Origin: Lachnospiraceae bacterium A4 | Lineage (GTDB): Bacteria; Bacillota; Clostridia; Lachnospirales; Lachnospiraceae | Assembly: GCA_000403215.2 (NCBI GenBank) | Contig: KE159527.1 | Location: 444,114 to 508,113, forward strand | DNA: 64,000 bases | Reading direction: 5' to 3' | Shown: in pieces, positions 62,377-64,000 of the stretch | Numbering within the stretch: the first letter of the stretch is position 1 | Layout of the letters: each line of letters starts with the position of its first letter | Position numbers and translations under genes: made by a program | Notes under the pieces: model-generated | Seen by the model: the letters and a program-made list of their open reading frames with translations, nothing else | Database searches by the model: none | Told to the model about the DNA's origin: nothing

Positions 62377-62655
62377 TTATCTGATATACAGCGAAAAGTC
62401 CTGCCATAAATCTGTCATATACGTGATCATTTGATTTAACATCCAGTCACCCAATACCATCAGACACAGAAACATTCCTACAACTTTTGGCACAAAGGTC
62501 AGTGTCTGCTCCTGAATCGAAGTGACTGTCTGGAAGATGCTGACACATAAACCAATCACCAGTGATACAAGCAATGGCGGTGCCGCGGTCTTTAGAATTA
62601 CGAACAATCCTTCCTTAACGATATCCGTAACCATTTCTGTCGTCATTTGTTCCAC
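62377..62655 (-). CDS. fliQ: Flagellar export protein FliQ
   Basis: 92 residues, two membrane helices (about 16-40 and 52-76) with VSIFQTVTSIQEQTLTFVPK, the family signature. Forms the FliPQR core with its neighbours. Start ATG at 62655 is preceded by GGGGAG. Confidence 0.95.
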   Translation of the reverse strand: MEQMTTEMVTDIVKEGLFVILKTAAPPLLVSLVIGLCVSIFQTVTSIQEQTLTFVPKVVGMFLCLMVLGDWMLNQMITYMTDLWQDFSLYIR

Positions 62656-62693
62656 ACTCCCCTTTTCCTGTCAGGCAACATCATACATCAACA

Positions 62694-63602
62694 TCAGTAA
62701 AATGTCCGAACAAGATATACAATTACCAGATTCCATCCATCTGCCAGCACGAACAGCAGAATCTTAAACGGCATAGAAATTGTCGTCGGCGGCAGCATCA
62801 TCATACCCATACTCATAAGGACCGATGCCACTACCATATCAATCACGATAAACGGTACATAAATCAAAAAGCCTATAATAAAGGCTGTGCGAAGTTCACT
62901 AATAATAAAGGCTGGTATCAATACAGACGTTGACACTTGATTCAGGCTCTCACCGTCCCACGCTGTATTGGAGATCTGCATAAACGCATCAATATCCTTC
63001 ACCTGCGTCTGCTCAAACATAAAAGCCCGCATTGGGTCTACGGCAATCTCAAACGCCTCCTCAAATCCAATTTCTCCTGCGTCATACGGCACAATCGCCT
63101 CTGTATACACTTTCGCAATCACTGGCTGCATGATAAAGAACGTAAGGAACAATGAAATCGCAATCAATACCTGATTGGGCGGCGCCGTCTGGGTATTTAA
63201 CGCCTGCCTTGTAAAATGCAATACGATCAAAATTCTTGTAAAAGAGGTAATTGTTACCAGAAGAATCGGCACAACTGCAAGTGCTGTCAAGATCAGCAGA
63301 ATCCTCAAGGTACCACTGAGTTCTCCGTTTCCATTGTCATATTCAATCGTAAGACTATTCGCAATATTTAATTTTTTCAGCTCATCACCTGTCTGGTCAG
63401 AACCGGGCTCACGAATGTTTGTCCGTTCTTCGTCCTCCTGCTGGTTATCCAGAATCCTCTCCGCAGCGGCTGCATCATCTTCTGTTGTTGTTGCGTTTAC
63501 CACAACAACATCTGCCAGAAATATCGTTACCACCATGCAGAGCATGTATACAATTTTGCGAAGCTCATGCCCAACATTGTACGTTCTGCTCTTATTCTTC
63601 AT
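62694..63602 (-). CDS. fliP: Flagellar export protein FliP
   Basis: 302 residues, longer than average because of an N-terminal signal peptide (about 1-40) and an acidic linker (about 40-75). Family marks are TSFTRILIVLHFTRQALNTQ and PPNQVLIAISLFLTFFIMQP. Pentameric part of the export gate. It follows fliO by 45 bp. Confidence 0.96.
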   Translation of the reverse strand: MKNKSRTYNVGHELRKIVYMLCMVVTIFLADVVVVNATTTEDDAAAAERILDNQQEDEERTNIREPGSDQTGDELKKLNIANSLTIEYDNGNGELSGTLRILLILTALAVVPILLVTITSFTRILIVLHFTRQALNTQTAPPNQVLIAISLFLTFFIMQPVIAKVYTEAIVPYDAGEIGFEEAFEIAVDPMRAFMFEQTQVKDIDAFMQISNTAWDGESLNQVSTSVLIPAFIISELRTAFIIGFLIYVPFIVIDMVVASVLMSMGMMMLPPTTISMPFKILLFVLADGWNLVIVYLVRTFY

Positions 63603-63647
63603 CTTATCTTATCCTTATATCCCGCCACACACCTGCAAATCTAGGTT

Positions 63648-64000
63648 TTACGACTGTTTTCTAAATTTGTCTAATATTTCCTTAAAATTCATATTGACTG
63701 CTGTTTCTGTCTCTGCTTTATGAAATGCCGTGATATCTTCCTTCGTCAGTTCTCCCAGCAGTGTGACTGTGTCCTTGCAGACGATATAGGAAAAATATTT
63801 TTCACCTATTCTCACAACCTGTATATATTTGGTCGGCGCGATTTTAAAAGTTTCCAATACCTCCACGTTAGATCCTGCAAGCCTCCCTTTTTGAAGACCT
63901 GCAGTGAGCTTTGTGGCAAAATATGTAAGAGCCAATACAAATATGAATATCAGTGTTACTGTCAATAATTGTCCAATGGAGTCAAACCTCTTTGATGCCG
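63648..64000 (-). CDS. fliO: FliO-like flagellar protein, 5' end outside window
   Basis: The frame is open to the right edge: codons upstream of a TTG at 63965 read ASKRFDSIGQLL, which continues naturally into the membrane helix TVTLIFIFVLALTYFATKL. So the start lies beyond base 64000. After the single membrane helix there is a small beta-rich domain (VLETFKIAPTKYIQVVRIGE; LLGELTKEDITAF). FliO helps assemble the FliPQR core. It begins the visible part of the operon; fliM/fliY and cheY are expected further upstream. Confidence 0.8.
   Translation of the reverse strand, partial: ASKRFDSIGQLLTVTLIFIFVLALTYFATKLTAGLQKGRLAGSNVEVLETFKIAPTKYIQVVRIGEKYFSYIVCKDTVTLLGELTKEDITAFHKAETETAVNMNFKEILDKFRKQS

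Noticed and set aside
63648-63965. FliO starting at a TTG at 63965
   Set aside because: The frame stays open with family-like sequence upstream to the edge of the window, and the TTG has no ribosome site.

Overview
The window looks like a chromosome segment of a motile, low-to-mid GC Gram-positive anaerobe, most likely a gut Lachnospiraceae (Roseburia/Lachnospira/Butyrivibrio-like). The reasons are a Firmicutes-type fla/che operon carrying cheC, cheD, flhF, flhG and a PilZ protein, Shine-Dalgarno-led genes with some TTG starts, DUF6115/DUF342-type companions of sigD, BirA- and CsoR-type operators, and two secreted proteins with bacterial Ig-like repeats. The assignment is inference from gene content; no 16S gene is present.

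Layout. 1-4.1 kb: MATE exporter (runs off the left edge), HAD phosphatase, and larC and larB of nickel-pincer cofactor synthesis. 4.3-6.3 kb: REC-GGDEF-EAL protein with a degenerate GGDEF site. 6.7-10.9 kb: secreted subtilisin-like protease with Ig-like repeats, preceded by a small lipoprotein that resembles the protease's own propeptide. 11.3-14.3 kb: copper operon csoR-copA with a CopZ-like domain fused in frame to CopA. 14.4-15.5 kb: REC-HD-GYP protein. 15.7-19.6 kb: asnA, an acyltransferase/zinc-ribbon membrane protein pair, and bioY behind a BirA operator. 19.7-20.9 kb: IS200-type tnpA with a ladder of small palindromes, abutting an xre gene that has lost its start. 20.9-28.5 kb: a 2513-residue secreted LRR/Ig-like protein. 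28.9-31.0 kb: tRNA-Val(CAC), tRNA-Ala(CGC), Uma2 nuclease, DUF1622 protein, HEGEH metallopeptidase-like protein.

31.0-41.1 kb is a complete sialic-acid utilisation locus. One arm (minus strand) encodes binding protein, two permeases, YhcH, NanA, NanE and an SGNH esterase. The divergent arm encodes NagB, NagA, NanK and an RpiR-type regulator. Together they convert imported sialic acid through ManNAc, ManNAc-6-P, GlcNAc-6-P and GlcN-6-P to fructose-6-P. 41.1-42.9 kb: BlaR1/BlaI-type sensor pair. 43.0-44.8 kb: rpsB-tsf.

44.9-64.0 kb is the distal part of the large flagellar/chemotaxis cluster, all on the minus strand. In transcription order it reads fliO (5' end outside the window), fliP, fliQ, fliR, flhB, a terminator-like hairpin, flhA, flhF, flhG, PilZ, cheB, cheA, cheW, cheC, cheD, a membrane protein, sigD, DUF342/FapA, a small protein, a DUF6115 coiled-coil protein and an MltG-N-like protein. 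The PilZ protein, the EAL protein and the HD-GYP protein suggest that c-di-GMP controls motility here.

Most unusual points: the propeptide-like lipoprotein paired with its subtilase; an internal ribosome site that could yield free CopZ from copA; three exact 10-bp repeats at 23-bp spacing upstream of the giant surface-protein gene; and the palindrome ladder beside the IS200 transposase.
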